From: Odontocerum albicorne
Taxonomy: Eukaryota > Arthropoda > Insecta > Trichoptera > Odontoceridae
DNA: 64,000 bases
Direction of reading: 5' to 3'
Assembly: GCA_949825065.1 (NCBI GenBank)
Contig: OX463848.1
Location: 40,345,380 to 40,409,379, forward strand
The number at the start of each line of letters is the position of its first letter. The stretch's first letter is position 1. Positions 10,839 through 21,904 of this stretch are shown piece by piece. Made by a program: the position numbers and the translations under genes. Below the pieces are notes generated by a model. It had not been told where the DNA came from. It saw only the letters and a program-made list of their open reading frames with translations, and searched no databases.

Positions 10839-11198
10839 ATAAATATTTATTTATTACTTAATTCCAAATCATTATTATGTTAAATAGGATAGATTGATTG
10901 CCTTCATTTAATTATGGTTCAAATCGAATAATCCACATATAAAATCACAAATGCCTTAACTATAAATATTTATTTATTACTTAATTCCAAATCATTCTTA
11001 TGTTAAATATGATAGATTGATTGCCTTCATTTAATTATGGTTCAAATCGAATAATCCACATATAAAATCACAAATGCCTTAACTATAAATATTTATTTAT
11101 TACTTAATTCCAAATCATTCTTATGTTAAATATGATAGATTGATTGCCTTCATTTAATTATGGTTCAAATCGAATAATCCACATATAAAATCACAAAT
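10828..11198. repeat. Tandem repeat, 123-bp unit, 3 copies
   Basis: ATGCCTTAACTATAAATATT starts units at 10828, 10951 and 11074. The three copies differ at only a few positions. The first unit begins within the LINE's right target-site duplication, so the amplification includes PLE-A sequence. Confidence 0.95.
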
Positions 11199-11339
11199 GA
11201 AGTCCTAATGTAAACCGATTTCTGCCTTAAATTGTAGTTTCATGACCGTTTAATGTAAAGTATCAATACATGACAAAATATGAAATAAATTAATTAATGA
11301 TTAGTGTGAACTTAAGGCTGATGGGTTGAGTAAAATTAA

Positions 11340-11540
11340 GAAGTTTCCCTGAAATGGTTTGGGCATGTAGAACGAATTAATGAAGAAAGTTTAAAAATAA
11401 AAAAATATATAGTACTAATGTGAGTAAAAGGCGTGGTAGATGAAGACCAAGGAATGTGTGGTTGGATCAAGTGAATGATATTTTGAAAAAATGAAACATA
11501 GAAAGTAAGAGACAACGTCGAAACGACAATCAGTATTGAT
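11340..11540 (+). pseudogene. RTE-like LINE ORF2 C-terminal fragment
   Basis: Shifted frames give LKWFGHVERINEESLK, then RGR-type basic residues and WLDQVNDIL. This WFGHVERM...GRGRPR...WLDQVNDIL pattern is the well-known C-terminal region of a widespread RTE-like retroelement protein. It is broken by indels and stops. Confidence 0.7.
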
Positions 11541-11662
11541 TGAATATGTATTTAATTACTTCGAATTGTCATCAGCTTTGCGTAGAACGCCTCGCCAAAC
11601 TATTCAATAGTTCTTTCTATCATTCCAGTTCTTAGCACAGAGTCGACCATGTACTTGAAGGT

Positions 11663-12822
11663 ATTGATAAGTATTATAGAACGCTCAGTACAAAGTGGGG
11701 GACTAGGGTATTACCCTTGGTGCTACCTGAATTGATAAGTATTATAGAACGCTCAGTACAAAGTGGGGGACTAGGGTATTACCCTTGGTGCTACCTGAAT
11801 TGATAAGTATTATAGAACGCTCAGTACAAAGTGGGGGACTAGGGTATTACCCTTGGTGCTACCTGAATTGATAAGTATTATAGAACGCTCAGTACAAAGT
11901 GGGGGACTAGGGTATTACCCTTGGTGCTACCTGAATAGATAAGTATTATAGAACGCTCAGTACAAAGGGGGGGACTAGGGTATTACCCTTGGTGCTACCT
12001 GAATTGATAAGTATTATAGAACGCTCAGTACAAAGTGGGGGACTAGGGTATTACCCTTGGTGCTACCTGAATTGATAAGTATTATAGAACGCTCAGTACA
12101 AAGTGGGGGACTAGGGTATTACCCTTGGTGCTACCTGAATTGATAAGTATTATAGAACGCTCAGTACAAAGTGGGGGACTAGGGTATTACCCTTGGTGCT
12201 ACCTGAATAGATAAGTATTATAGAACGCTCAGTACAAAGTGGGGGACTAGGGTATTACCCTTGGTGCTACCTGAATTGATAAGTATTATAGAACGCTCAG
12301 TACAAAGTGGGGGACTAAGGTATTACCCTTGGTGCTACCTAAATTGATAAGTATTATAGAACGCTCAGTACAAAGTGGGGGACTAAGGTATTACCCTTGG
12401 TGGTACCTGAATTGATAAGTATTATAGAACGCTCAGTACAAAGTGGGGGACTAGGGTATTGCCCTTGGTGCTACCTGAATTGATAAGTATTATAGAACGC
12501 TCAGTGCAAAGTGGAGGACTAGGGTATTGTCCTTGGTGCTACCTGAATTGATAAGTATTATAGAACGATCAGTGCAAAGTGGAGGACTAGGGTATTGTCC
12601 TTGGTGCTACCTGAATTGATAAGTATTATAGAACGCTCAGTGCAAAGTGGAGGACTAGGGTATTGTCCTTGGTGCTACCTGAATTGATAAGTATTATAGA
12701 ACGCTCAGTGCAAAGTGGAGGACTAGGGTATTGCCCTTGGTGCTACCTGAATTGATAAATATTATAGAACGCTCAGTATAAAGTGGGGGACTAGGGTATT
12801 ACCCTTGGTGCTACCTGAATTA
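11663..12822. repeat. Satellite, 68-bp unit, about 17 copies, with higher-order structure
   Basis: Unit start ATTGATAAGTATTATAGAAC; units occur at 11663, 11731, 11799 and so on every 68 bp. Units at 11935 and 12207 share the variant ATAGAT in place of ATTGAT and are four units apart, which suggests a four-unit block was duplicated. The right third of the array carries a different variant set (GTGCAAAGTGGAGGACT and TATTGTCC). Confidence 0.95.
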
Positions 12823-12898
12823 ATTATATTCTTGTTGAATATAGGGCATAGAGCTTCAGTATCTTCTTTCTCCATTGGGTCTCAATATTATAGAAATA

Positions 12899-13430
12899 AA
12901 GGGTCTTTCAAATCGAGCTGATTTAATATTTCTTGGATAACAAAACAGATGGCGTCGCGAACTTGCCTGGGTCTTGTGACATTTGAGAAGTGTAATGTAT
13001 GACATTTATAAAAATGGAGTTGTATACAATGCAACAACGCGTTCAAATTGTTGAATTATTTTATGTATTGTAATCTCCGGAAACGGTGATGTTAATTCCC
13101 CACCAAGATTATGTGACTGAAACCGTTTGACTATTTTCTCTGGGGTTTCGTGAAAAGCCAGGTATATAAGAATGACGAAATTATTCGTGTTATTGGTGAG
13201 TTAGAACCGCAATTATGCCAAATTGTCACCGAAATTTTTCACAAAGGAATGGAGATCTGTGGAGCTGCAAGAGGTGGACATTTGGCGGATATTGTTTGTT
13301 TGTGTTTAAATGTCATACATTATACTTCAATGACCAATAAAAAGTTTTTTGAAATCAATGCAAATTGTGTGCTTTATTCAAGAATTAAAAAAAAATGAAT
13401 TAAAAAAAACGCTCAATTTGAAAGACCCTT
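12899..13430 (+). mobile_element. Tc1/mariner-type element, large internal deletion
   Basis: Ends AAGGGTCTTTCAAATCGA and its inverse (TCAATTTGAAAGACCCTT) are flanked by TA at 12897-12898 and 13431-13432. Plus-strand traces of the transposase remain. Near 13010 lies a start-like MELYTMQQRVQIVELFY helix. Further on are FLWGFVKSQVY, a VIGELEPQLCQIVTEIFH helix and GAARGGHLADIV, which are the usual C-terminal pieces. The whole catalytic core is gone, leaving 532 bp. Confidence 0.85.
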
Positions 13431-13661
13431 TAGAAGGCACAATATAAAATGTGGAAGGATATTTGTTCTTGATGCCACCTTAGACGATTTTATAAACCAA
13501 TTTGTGATCGACTTGTCATATTGAATATACACGTATGCCATGTAGCTTCAGTACTTATTGCTCTGCGTCTTCTTTCTGAATTGGGTATCTGATAATTAGC
13601 AACAGTTCGACGGCGTTTGACTCGATTTGCTGCTATTTGCTCCCGGTTGTGTTGAGCATTA

Positions 13662-14170
13662 GGCCTCGGCCACACAGGTAGGAGCCTCGCTTGATGCTTA
13701 GAGCTACGCTGCGAGTTAGGCGACATCCTAGCGAACGCACAACGCACCGCATACTATCGCAATGGCCACACTGCACGCTTCGCGCCACACTACATTACGA
13801 TTAGTCACCGAGCGAACAGACGTGTTGGTTAATTTTATCATGTCACTGTGATTTTACAAGATGGCGGAAGTTTTAATAACAGCTGTGTATAAAAGAGAGC
13901 CTTTGTGGAACCCATCGAGCAAATTATAGAAAAATGTACCTGTAATAAAATCACTTTGGAATCAAGTTGCACAGAAAGTAAATAAAGATGGTAAGTTATA
14001 ATGAAATTGTTTAGTTTTGAGAGTGACATCGTGTGTTGACTGAACCGCTCCCAACTGTCAAATGAATTTGTGCGTAGCACTTTGGTTTGGCCAAGCATGA
14101 AGTCACCTAGTATATGAGTTACGTAAAATCTAGCTTAGCAGCTAACGAAGCATTTTGGTGTGGCCTCGCC
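13662..14170. mobile_element. PIF/Harbinger-like element carrying a MADF exon
   Basis: Left end GGCCTCGGCCACACAGGTAG; the right end reads inward as GGCGAGGCCACACC. The left flank TTA fits a 3-bp TTA target; the right flank is CTT, so that duplication has decayed. About 140 bp of the left arm and 70 bp of the right arm match the compact MITE at 33761-33973, which has TTA on both sides. Between the arms lies a MADF-type exon (separate entry), absent from the MITE. Confidence 0.75.
13861..13991 (+). pseudogene. MADF/Myb-SANT-like first exon of the Harbinger element
   Basis: ATG at 13861 gives MAEVLITAVYKREPLWNP, then SSKL, a stop, then KNVPVIKSLWNQVAQKVNKD, followed directly by a strong splice donor GGTAAGT at 13989-13995. 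The pattern LI.AV..R..LW...S......K...LW..VA...N is that of MADF domains. These DNA-binding domains form the second protein of many PIF/Harbinger transposons, working with the nuclease. A single in-frame TAG interrupts the domain, so the exon is dead. No second exon was found in the window. A host MADF gene captured by the element is a less likely alternative. Confidence 0.65.
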
Positions 14171-14179
14171 CTTTCTGTG

Positions 14180-14860
14180 AGCGGGTCACGAACAGCTGAA
14201 ATCTCTTAAAACCTCGAAACCCCCCCAGGATGAAAGACCAGAGGCTAACAAACTAGGCAACGGAGGACATCGCCACAGCAATTTAATAATACTCAGAATC
14301 TGAAATATATTTTTTTCCATTATATATTTAAAGTTGTTTACCACTGTGACTTGTAAGCCGAGGCATAACTTGAGAATATCTCTATTGCGCTATTTGCTGG
14401 AGTTGGACCGTTTGGAAGATTATTTTTCTTATTGGAAAGTTACTTTAGGTTTCGTGAGGCGGTCACGGGGATAGGAAGGTTGCAGCACACAAAAGAAGCA
14501 GAACGATATTAGAATGTTGAGGATGGAACGAGATCTGGGTGAAAATACTGCGAGAATTTGTAGGCTTTCAAATAGAAAAACTTTTGGATTATGTTTAAAG
14601 AAATTATTAAATTTTTATAAGTTATTTCAAATATGTTTTTCCAAGTCATTGAAATCATAACTTGAACTTGTATTTCGTTATTATATTTGTGTTTCGTGTG
14701 TACAAGTTATATGTCAACTCGAAAAATATCAAAAAAATCTCAGTGTTACTTGTATGTATAGTATTTTAGTTTTTTTGCAAAAAAAATATTTCCTAATTTG
14801 TTTGAAATCAGCGCATGCGGGTCGTCACAAAAATAAAAAAATAATGTATGTGTATGGTAC
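14180..14860. other. No gene recognised
   Basis: AT-rich DNA with no coding, repeat or terminal-repeat signal that I could support. Confidence 0.5.
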
Positions 14861-14864
14861 ATAT

Positions 14865-15225
14865 CATTACGCCGAGTCCCTCGCGGGTTAGGCGGAGAGG
14901 ACATATTTTCTTTTTTTTCTGCTCTAGGATACAACTTTTGTTTCTTCTTCATTCATAAATCTCGTCATACATAATCTTCTATTATTCATACTTCTCACTT
15001 GACCTTATTTAGATATTTTATTCTCGTTAAGTCATTGATTGTTCCATAATTTATTCTCTCCACATGTCCAAAACATGCTAAAACGTTCTTCTTACTCAAA
15101 ACACCCATTTTATCCATGCATTAATTTCTATTGTCTTTCTTACATCTTTTTCTAAGTGAACGCATCTTCGCAGCATTTATCTTACTTTTATCTTCCGCCC
15201 AAGATTACTTCTATACATACATCAT
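14865..15225 (-). pseudogene. RTE-like LINE 3' fragment
   Basis: Minus orientation: broken C-terminal coding (regions matching HVERM-type and later basic segments at 14960-15220), with the CCTAACCCGCGAGGGACTCG tail near 14868-14890. Coding is heavily shifted, so this is a decayed copy of the family at 58020-58470 and 59265-59570. Confidence 0.5.
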
Positions 15226-15715
15226 GGTAGACACCAACAAACTATTATATATTGTCATTTTTGCTACTTTTGATGATTCACAGTTGTTGTGTTATAAATT
15301 AGGTGCTCTGTTGATCTTGATACCTTGATCCCTGCCGCTAACCGATTTTTAGTTTATCTTTTTTAATTGGATGTATACGAGCTTTGCAAGCCTGGCTGTC
15401 GACGCATGAGTTAATTATTTCTCAAACAAGGTCCATGTTTCGATCCTTAAGCGAGTATTTCGTGTCTAAAACTTTATGTTTATGGAACGCAGGCACTGGT
15501 AGTAAAATAAACGCAATGAGTTTCCACATATTTTATACGGAAACCCCTTCGAATAAACCCACGTTAAGGGTGCCTAATTTCACCCTGTCATAGGTGAGAA
15601 TGTTTGAAAAGGGGTTTTCAGTCCCGTCTTTCAGAAACCAGTGGCGGAACGTGTTTGTAATGTTTATACACCACTTCGACGGACGATTTTCACAATTATT
15701 GTCAAAATATTTTAT

Positions 15716-16200
15716 TTATTAACACTTCATTGACAAAACAATCTGGCGGTCTTATTGCCAGACGGCAATCTTTTCCAACCTACCAGGCAAAAGTAAATAA
15801 AGGAAGATACATACTCTCAAAAATATTCAAATGATTACTCATCTTTATGAACATATAATACAAGTAAAAGTGAGTTGTCATTAATCAAAGGAAAAAGAAG
15901 GGTGGAGAGGAAAGAAAAATCAGGAATAAAACACGTTATGTTGCTGACTAGAAATTACGAGTTTTTCAGTCGCTTCTTAAAGCATGCCAAGGATGGAGCG
16001 AGTCTTGCATCAGTTTGTAACTGGTTCCAGAGTCTCACTGCGTAAAGAGTAAAAGACGACTTAAAAAATAAGAACAGTGAACTGGGAGGTCAATAAATAA
16101 TCTCGGAGCGTAGTGCAAGTCCGTGATCGGAAATACGCTGAAAATTTTCGACGAGATAAGAGGGGGTGGCGGAACAGTTAAGGATGTTATACAGTAGACG
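15716..16200 (-). mobile_element. LINE-W 3' end
   Basis: Minus-strand tail block (CAATCTGGCGGTCTTATTGC on plus), 3' UTR, then the RT C-terminal coding segment. The upstream end includes GAGATAAGAGGGGGTGGCGG, which recurs in inverse at 18600-18640, so two copies face each other about 2.4 kb apart. Confidence 0.75.
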
Positions 16201-16374
16201 TGAATTTGGCCTCTATTTGTCTGATATGATAAAAGTATGTGAATTTGGCCTCTATTAGTTATTTGATTTGGAAAACTGATAAATCCGTTTTTAACTCTTT
16301 CGAGAAAAACTATTAAAATGGTTACTTTGTCATATTAAAGTTTTTTTAAATACGTTGTAAGCCATTTTAATTAA

Positions 16375-16692
16375 CTATTTTATCAATTCATTAAAAATGT
16401 CCTTTGGTAGGCCATTGGAAGCTTTTCTTGTCGAATATGCGTTCATTACGTCGTGCGGTCGCCAACATCTAAACATTGTTTTTTGTAATATAAATTTTTC
16501 TGGTTGCAGCAGAATCATTTGTAGCTTCTGTAGCACGCACTGCCATAACTTTGAAATCGCAATCGTTGTTCCTGCGAATTCCTCGATTCGTTTGATATTT
16601 TGGATTCCTCGCGTTTCAGTATTATCACTGATCATCTTTTCGAAGGTGTAAGAAAATAAAAAAACGTACCATAAAAATAAGGTAAAAATCAA
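16375..16692 (-). CDS. Unrecognised 105-residue open frame
   Basis: An open minus-strand frame with a hydrophobic start (FTLFLWYVFLFSYTF) followed by a more polar part. I recognise no family, and it lacks a visible splice context or a codon-use contrast with its surroundings. It may well be chance. It is listed because it is not explained by any repeat I identified. Confidence 0.15.
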   Translation of the reverse strand: MIFTLFLWYVFLFSYTFEKMISDNTETRGIQNIKRIEEFAGTTIAISKLWQCVLQKLQMILLQPEKFILQKTMFRCWRPHDVMNAYSTRKASNGLPKDIFNELIK

Positions 16693-17214
16693 CTGTCAAC
16701 ATACGGCAATGTGTTAACAATACTGTCTGTTCAAGAAGGTCATTAAAAAAATGGTGAGGGAAGGATTAAACGTATTATGAACAAAATAACCGTCTCGGTC
16801 ATCGCGCGGTAGTGAATGTTTTTTTTTTTTGATTTTCGAATATAAAGTGACCCCCATTTCGTGTTGGTTTGTTTAAGTAAAAACCTCGCTTTATAATCGG
16901 GGTAATACGGTATGTACATGTATTTTTTCTTCCTGTTTCTTCTTTGTATCTGTTTCTGACGTCTCTAATTCGGTAAATGGTGTTGCGCGTTAAAACCGTT
17001 GTTCTGACCTTTCATTCATTCAGTAGTGTGGTTAATTTTGTAAGTGGTGTGGTCAATTTGTATTTGGTGCGGTTGATTTTAATGCTGGTGGTGTTCGTTT
17101 CTGTTAAATATAATTTAGAAAGAATTTATGTTACTAGTTGCAACCCGTGAAATATTCACGGAAGTAAAACAAGTTCTACATTTATGAAAATATATATTCG
17201 TAAATGTAAAATTA

Positions 17215-17682
17215 GTTTATATATATCATTTATACATCGTCCCCTTTTACACCGGTTCAAAAATTGTTAGCGAGGTATTTGAACTTCGTTAAGTATCACG
17301 GACCCAGCGAGATTCAAATTTCGAATTACTTTCGGAGAGAATCCAAGTATTCCTCTCTCGCTCTCTTGTATTCAAAATTCAATTCTCGTATTCTTTCTTT
17401 GGCGACAACCGCCGTACGGGCTGTGGCCTATTTATATTATGATGGGAAAAGAAAGTACATTTAATGGAGAATTTATCAAAAGGTCTGGGTTCATTTCATA
17501 ACATCCCCCAAGTCGAGATGCAACTCCACCAATTGAGGGCGAGCCGGGCCGCGAGGACATCGTATGTTTTAGTCCACGTCCATTTAACCGTAAATAAGAT
17601 TATAAAAATAATAAATAAGCAGTTAATACAATCACAAATTCAATAAATAAATCATGCCACATGATTTTAATTAATTCCGTTA
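17215..17682 (-). mobile_element. LTR-like block, inverted twin of 1632-2090
   Basis: Reverse complement of the block at 1632-2090, including the CATAACATCCCCCAAG junction (possible LTR start with polypurine tract), the TATA-like box and the TTGTTAGCGAGG end. The flanking piggyBac-like end is also shared at 17683. The open frames here are incidental. Confidence 0.55.
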
Positions 17683-17712
17683 CTAACCCTTTTAATCCCA
17701 GCATATTTTGCA
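17683..17712. repeat. Truncated TTAA MITE end
   Basis: CTAACCCTTTTAATCCCAGC repeats one terminus of the MITE at 1395-1631. Similarity stops after about 28 bp and no second end follows. The TTAA has become CTAA. Confidence 0.6.
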
Positions 17713-17867
17713 TAAAATGAGAGAAAAAACCAAAGCATTTTTGTGCACCCCCAATTTCTTTTCTCACTGGCATAGACCCCCTGCAAGTCGAAATCGACCC
17801 TTGGGGTCCATATAGACTACTTTGGGAATCTTTGATCTATAGTAACGTTATTGCAAAACGTATATAT

Positions 17868-18271
17868 TTATTTATTTAACACTTAATTATAAAACAATCA
17901 GGCTTGCTTATAGCCAGGTGGCAATCTCTTCCAATCAACCAGACAAAAGTATATGAAGGAAGTTACATGGTCACAAAAAATATTTCGATATTTATCACCT
18001 TTATGAAATTCGTGATAATATATATAGTAAAAATAAAAGTGAGATATCACCAATCAAAGAAAAATGAAGAGATGGTGGAGAGTAAAGAAAAATCAGGAAT
18101 GAAACATGTTATATTACTGACTTGAAATTAAGAATTTTTCAGTCGCTTCTTAAAGCATGCCAATGACGGAGCGAATCGAATATTAGTTTGTAACTTGCTC
18201 CAGAATTTCACTTCATGGAAAGTAAAAGACGACTTAAAAAAATATGAGCGGTGAACTGAGAAAGCCAATAT
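17868..18271 (-). mobile_element. LINE-W 3' end
   Basis: Starts with the (TAAA)n tail complement (TTTATTTATTTAACAC), then the GGCAATCTCTTCCAATCAAC block, 3' UTR and the C-terminal coding segment, ending at AAAGCCAATA. It is joined directly to the RT fragment at 18272. Confidence 0.8.
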
Positions 18272-18405
18272 GTGTCGGCAGGAGGCAAATCTCCTGGCTC
18301 CGCAATATACGTAATTGGACTGGTATAAGGAGCTTTGGGAATCTTTTTCGGGCTGCCGGGGACAAAATGCCTACTCTCAAGTGATATTCAACGTTGGGGG
18401 GGCTG
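18272..18405 (+). pseudogene. LINE RT C-terminal fragment (WLRNIRDWTG family)
   Basis: Plus strand reads VGRRQISWLRNIRNWTGIRS, then FGNLFRAAGDK before shifting. The same motif, GRRQISWLRNIRDWTG, lies on the minus strand at 62075-62299. It is a recognisable C-terminal signature of an arthropod non-LTR retrotransposon. Confidence 0.75.
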
Positions 18406-18554
18406 ACATGACACTGGGAAGAAGAGGAATATATTAAAAAATATCGTTACTTTATCATACATTTTTTAGTACACACCCCCTTAACATTAATGTAATTGTA
18501 AGCGAGAAAAGTAGTACCTACTCAGAAAGGCGCTGAACTGGTTGTATGTGAGAC

Positions 18555-18745
18555 ATAGACGCCAAATTTACACAGTATATCTATTGTATAATATCCTTAA
18601 CTGTACCGCCGCCCCCTCTTATCTGGCCGAAAATTGTCAGCGTCTTTCCGATCATGGACTTGCGTTATACTCAGAGATTGTTTATTGGCCTTCCGAGTTC
18701 ACCGCTCTTCTTTTTTAACGTCGTCATTTACTGTCACTAAGTGTT
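18555..18745 (+). mobile_element. LINE-W internal/3' fragment
   Basis: Runs from the CCGCCGCCCCCTCTTATCTG segment through the coding stretch GATTGTTTATTGGCC, to ACTGTCACT, where similarity stops before the RLWN codons. It is oriented opposite to the copy at 17868. Confidence 0.65.
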
Positions 18746-18837
18746 GGGTAATTTTCGTTTCTTAATTTCTTCAGCAAAAGTAATAAATTCAATATACCTA
18801 CAGGTATTTATCATTCTTTTCGATCCCACTTTACACT

Positions 18838-18890
18838 TTTTTGCTATTAGTCAATTTTTGCTATTAGTCAATTTTTGCTATTAGTCAATT
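18838..18890. repeat. 17-bp tandem repeat, 3 copies
   Basis: TTGCTATTAGTCAATTT repeated three times without change. Confidence 0.9.
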
Positions 18891-18909
18891 TAAATAAAAT
18901 TGAGGAGGT

Positions 18910-19640
18910 CGTCGCCCGTGAACTAGTTGGTATGACGGTTAACTTTCACCCGAGGACTTAGGATCGATTTCCGATGGTACCGGCAAAAAAAGTTCGTTTG
19001 GTAACAATACTCGCACGCGCTCGAGTAGTTGCTCATGCATTAGACGTTATACTCGATCATTAGTTGTTGCCTCTTCACGTGTTGCCAATGTGATACGCTT
19101 GGGCGATCATAGGGTCCCAAAACGCGACTTGTACGAGGAAGTAAGGGTTGGCCAAAGAAAGCGCTATAAGGATAGTCTGCGATAGTTGCTAATTTGTGCG
19201 GGGGAGTGGGCTAAAGATTGGGAGCAGGTGTCTCAGGACCGTTGAAGATAGAGAACTATCTCATCTCGAGCTGATAACGTCTCAACGGCTAGACGTGTGA
19301 GGAATAGTCAGCGTGCATCGAACATGCGTGAGCATTGCTTGGCGAATCAGCAGGATCATCCGCATGTCTGTGACATCTGCGGGAGAGAGTTTGCATCTGG
19401 AATCTGGCTGTTTTCTTACATGTCAAATAATCAACGTGGAAGAGCAGTTCAAGATTCGCGTTGGAGTGGCGAGGGGATCCTCGACTACGAGGCCCAGCAA
19501 ATACGAGTGTTGCTAATCCGTACGATGACGAACCTCGAGTTTCGTGCCTATTCCAGTGGTTTTAAATCCGAAGGCTCGATTTTTGAGGCCCGAATACAAT
19601 GTGGTCTTCCGACTACGCTTTTCAATATTTTCGAATGACC
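18910..19640 (+). pseudogene. Decayed retroelement 3' region with a zinc-finger-like motif
   Basis: One frame contains HPHVCDICGREFASGIWLFS. It resembles the C2H2-like CxxCGR.F.S.IGL.SH motif at the end of some LINE ORF2 proteins, but the final His is replaced (SYMSN). Upstream is a tRNA-like/SINE-like stretch (CGTGAACTAGTTGGTATGAC at 18915). The 3' part (19520-19640) is similar to 41100-41225, so this is a repeat family. The frames are broken. Confidence 0.45.
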
Positions 19641-19720
19641 AATTTGGGTATGTTAAAGGGGAAATTAAAAATGTTAAAAATGTATGTTAAATTTCCATAT
19701 GAATGGAAAAAGTAAATTAA

Positions 19721-20244
19721 TTAACCCTACAGTGCATTGGGGTGCAAATTTGCATCATGATAATTAAAAAATTATGATATATGCAAGACTCATCTTTTGG
19801 GAATAAAATACACTAAAATCATGTGGTATAACTATCTCTCTTGTTGACTATTTGCAAACATTAAAAAAAAAAGTCATTTGTATATCATAAAAGGATTTTT
19901 AATTCTGACAGTTGGAGAAATTGTGGATTCAACTTTTAACTGCATTTCAAGAATTAATTAAACCATAATAAAAGTGTTTTTGAAGTTGAAAAAGGGAAAA
20001 ATAATAACAATTCAGATATGTTTTATTTATTTGCACAATAATTTTAATGTAAAAACTTATCTGCTTGGTAAAAATCAACAAAATATGTGTGAAGCAAATT
20101 TGCATCATCATGCATTTTTCAATAAAAAAAACACTAAAAATTGTTTTTGATTTTTTTCATTATTTTTCTTGTTGTATACATCACTTTTCCTTTGCTGAGT
20201 ATAAATTTCATCAAAATCCATGATTTCATGTATTGTAGGGTTAA
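19721..20244. mobile_element. TTAA-flanked MITE, piggyBac-like, second family
   Basis: TTAACCCTACAGTGCATT at the left; the right end read inward is TTAACCCTACAATACATG. The 524-bp interior is AT-rich and non-coding. A perfect TGCAAATTTGCA palindrome lies at 19743-19754, and the related GCAAATTTGC recurs near 20095. Confidence 0.8.
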
Positions 20245-21060
20245 AAAGCCGATTTAACATCGATTTACCCAATTGAATTGCAATAAATAAGTTATGTAGA
20301 TTTTCTTATCATTGGCTATTTTTTTTCTTTTACATTTTTACATAGGTATTTTTCCGTTCGAAACCAACCCGACCCAGATTGAAATGATTTCACGTTACGC
20401 GATTTTCGTATAACCAATTAGTCGGAATACATATACTTGCAAAATGTATATCACTTTCACGTTTGATGTTCTTCATGTAGATACAATAACAGTTAAAATT
20501 AAATTTTACATTTTGACATACGTGTATGTGGTGGCTGCTTTTTTGCCTACAAAGGCAGATGGTAGCTTTTCTCACCCTTCACGGTTCGCCCCTGTATACA
20601 GCCTCCCTCACACTCTCTGCATCCTCTACCAGGGACTCCTGAGTCTAATTTCCCTTTCACATCAGCTCCGGAGGAATGGGGCACCTCTCCTCCGACTCTT
20701 GCCCCTTCGCAAAAGACTGAATTTCAGGACCCTGATGGCTTTTTTACGACACCCATAAAATTTGCTTTGGATACGACGCCGTATTTCTGTCGGCTTGAGG
20801 TAGCCGAACTTTGTTTTTATTACAGGGACAGCCGTGGAATGGCAATGCTGGGGGGCTTCCGAGAATAACGAGACCACAAAATTTGCTGATTATAATTTAT
20901 TTTAATATCGGAATTAGAAAGCTTTTTCGTTGGAACTCTTGGATTCGTGAACCTGTTGATATGAACCGTTTTCGAAAGTAAACTAAGAATCCGTCCTGTA
21001 TAAGAAGGGCTGTATGAGAAGGTGTGCGAATGTTGAAGAGGCGAAAGATGTCTGGTACGG
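20245..21060. other. Unassigned, includes a GC-richer stretch
   Basis: 20520-20880 is less AT-rich than its surroundings and open on the minus strand for 71 residues with an Arg/Lys-rich end. I cannot name a family. It could be a degraded LINE ORF1 or a host sequence. Confidence 0.3.
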
Positions 21061-21514
21061 TATGAAAGTCTAGCGTTCTCTCATTTCTGCCTAACCCGAT
21101 AAGGAGACCGCATGATGGTATGTATAAGAATGATTTTTTTTTAGAATAATTTATCAACTCAACCTCAGTTACATAGCGTGTTTTTCCTGGTTTTCTATCA
21201 TTCTTTTTTTCGATCTTCCTTTCTTTCACCCAGCTATCAGTGACATTGTTATATTTGTTTTTTGTTTCGTTTCTGTTCGTTTGACATTACATATTGCAAT
21301 GTATTATATTAAACTTTTGTTACATGCAGTACAACCAATAGGGTTTATTGCTATTTGGCAATTTCTTCCAACTAACCAGAAAGGTGTCGATAATTTTTTT
21401 ATTATTGTGTTTGTTTGTTTCTTTTTTTTTAGTTTTTGTTAATTTATAATTGCATTGTTTTCTCTATATTGCATTGTATTGTATAATACTGTTGTTGCAT
21501 ACGATACAACCTTT

Positions 21515-21772
21515 TGATTTCCTTTTGATTGATGATATCTCACTTTATAAAAAAAATAATGTTCGGGTGATTGTCCGTCTTTGTGGGGTTCGTGAGCATG
21601 ATCTCGCGTATATGTTTATGGATTTCGTGGGGATGGATAGTCATTTGAATGATTTATGCGACCACGTAACTTGCTTCATTTACTTTTGTCTGGTTGGTTG
21701 GAAGAGATTGCCACCTGGCAATACACCCGCCAGATTGTATTGCTATAAAAGTGTTAAATAAATAAATAAATA
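21515..21772 (+). mobile_element. LINE-W 3' UTR with intact tail
   Basis: Contains only the terminal 250 bp: TTGATTGATGATATCTCACT, the UTR, GGTTGGTTGGAAGAGATTGC, CCCGCCAGATTGTATT and a clean (AAAT)n tail (21755-21775). SINE-like tail fragments flank it at 21310-21375 and 21780-21830. Confidence 0.8.
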
Positions 21773-21904
21773 AACCTAGAGGGGTTATTGCTAAGTGGTA
21801 ATCTTTTATAACTAACCAGAAAGGTGTCGATGACATTGTTATTAGGTTTATTTTATTTTTTCGTTTTTAATTTGGCGTTGCATATTTTTTTTCTCTGTTG
21901 CATT

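Noticed and set aside
13490..13747. 85-residue minus-strand protein overlapping the Harbinger left arm
   Set aside because: It runs across the terminal repeat boundary, and its first part is the non-coding arm shared with the MITE at 33761.
1811..17510. A 15-kb LTR retrotransposon bounded by the two LTR-like blocks
   Set aside because: The blocks are inverted relative to each other and the interval contains unrelated elements.
19297..19638. Zinc-finger host gene
   Set aside because: Only one finger-like motif, lacking the final His. The 3' part recurs at 41100-41225, so it is a retroelement fragment.
20662..20877. Arg/Lys-rich minus-strand protein
   Set aside because: No family resemblance, splice signal or start context. 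Composition alone is not enough.
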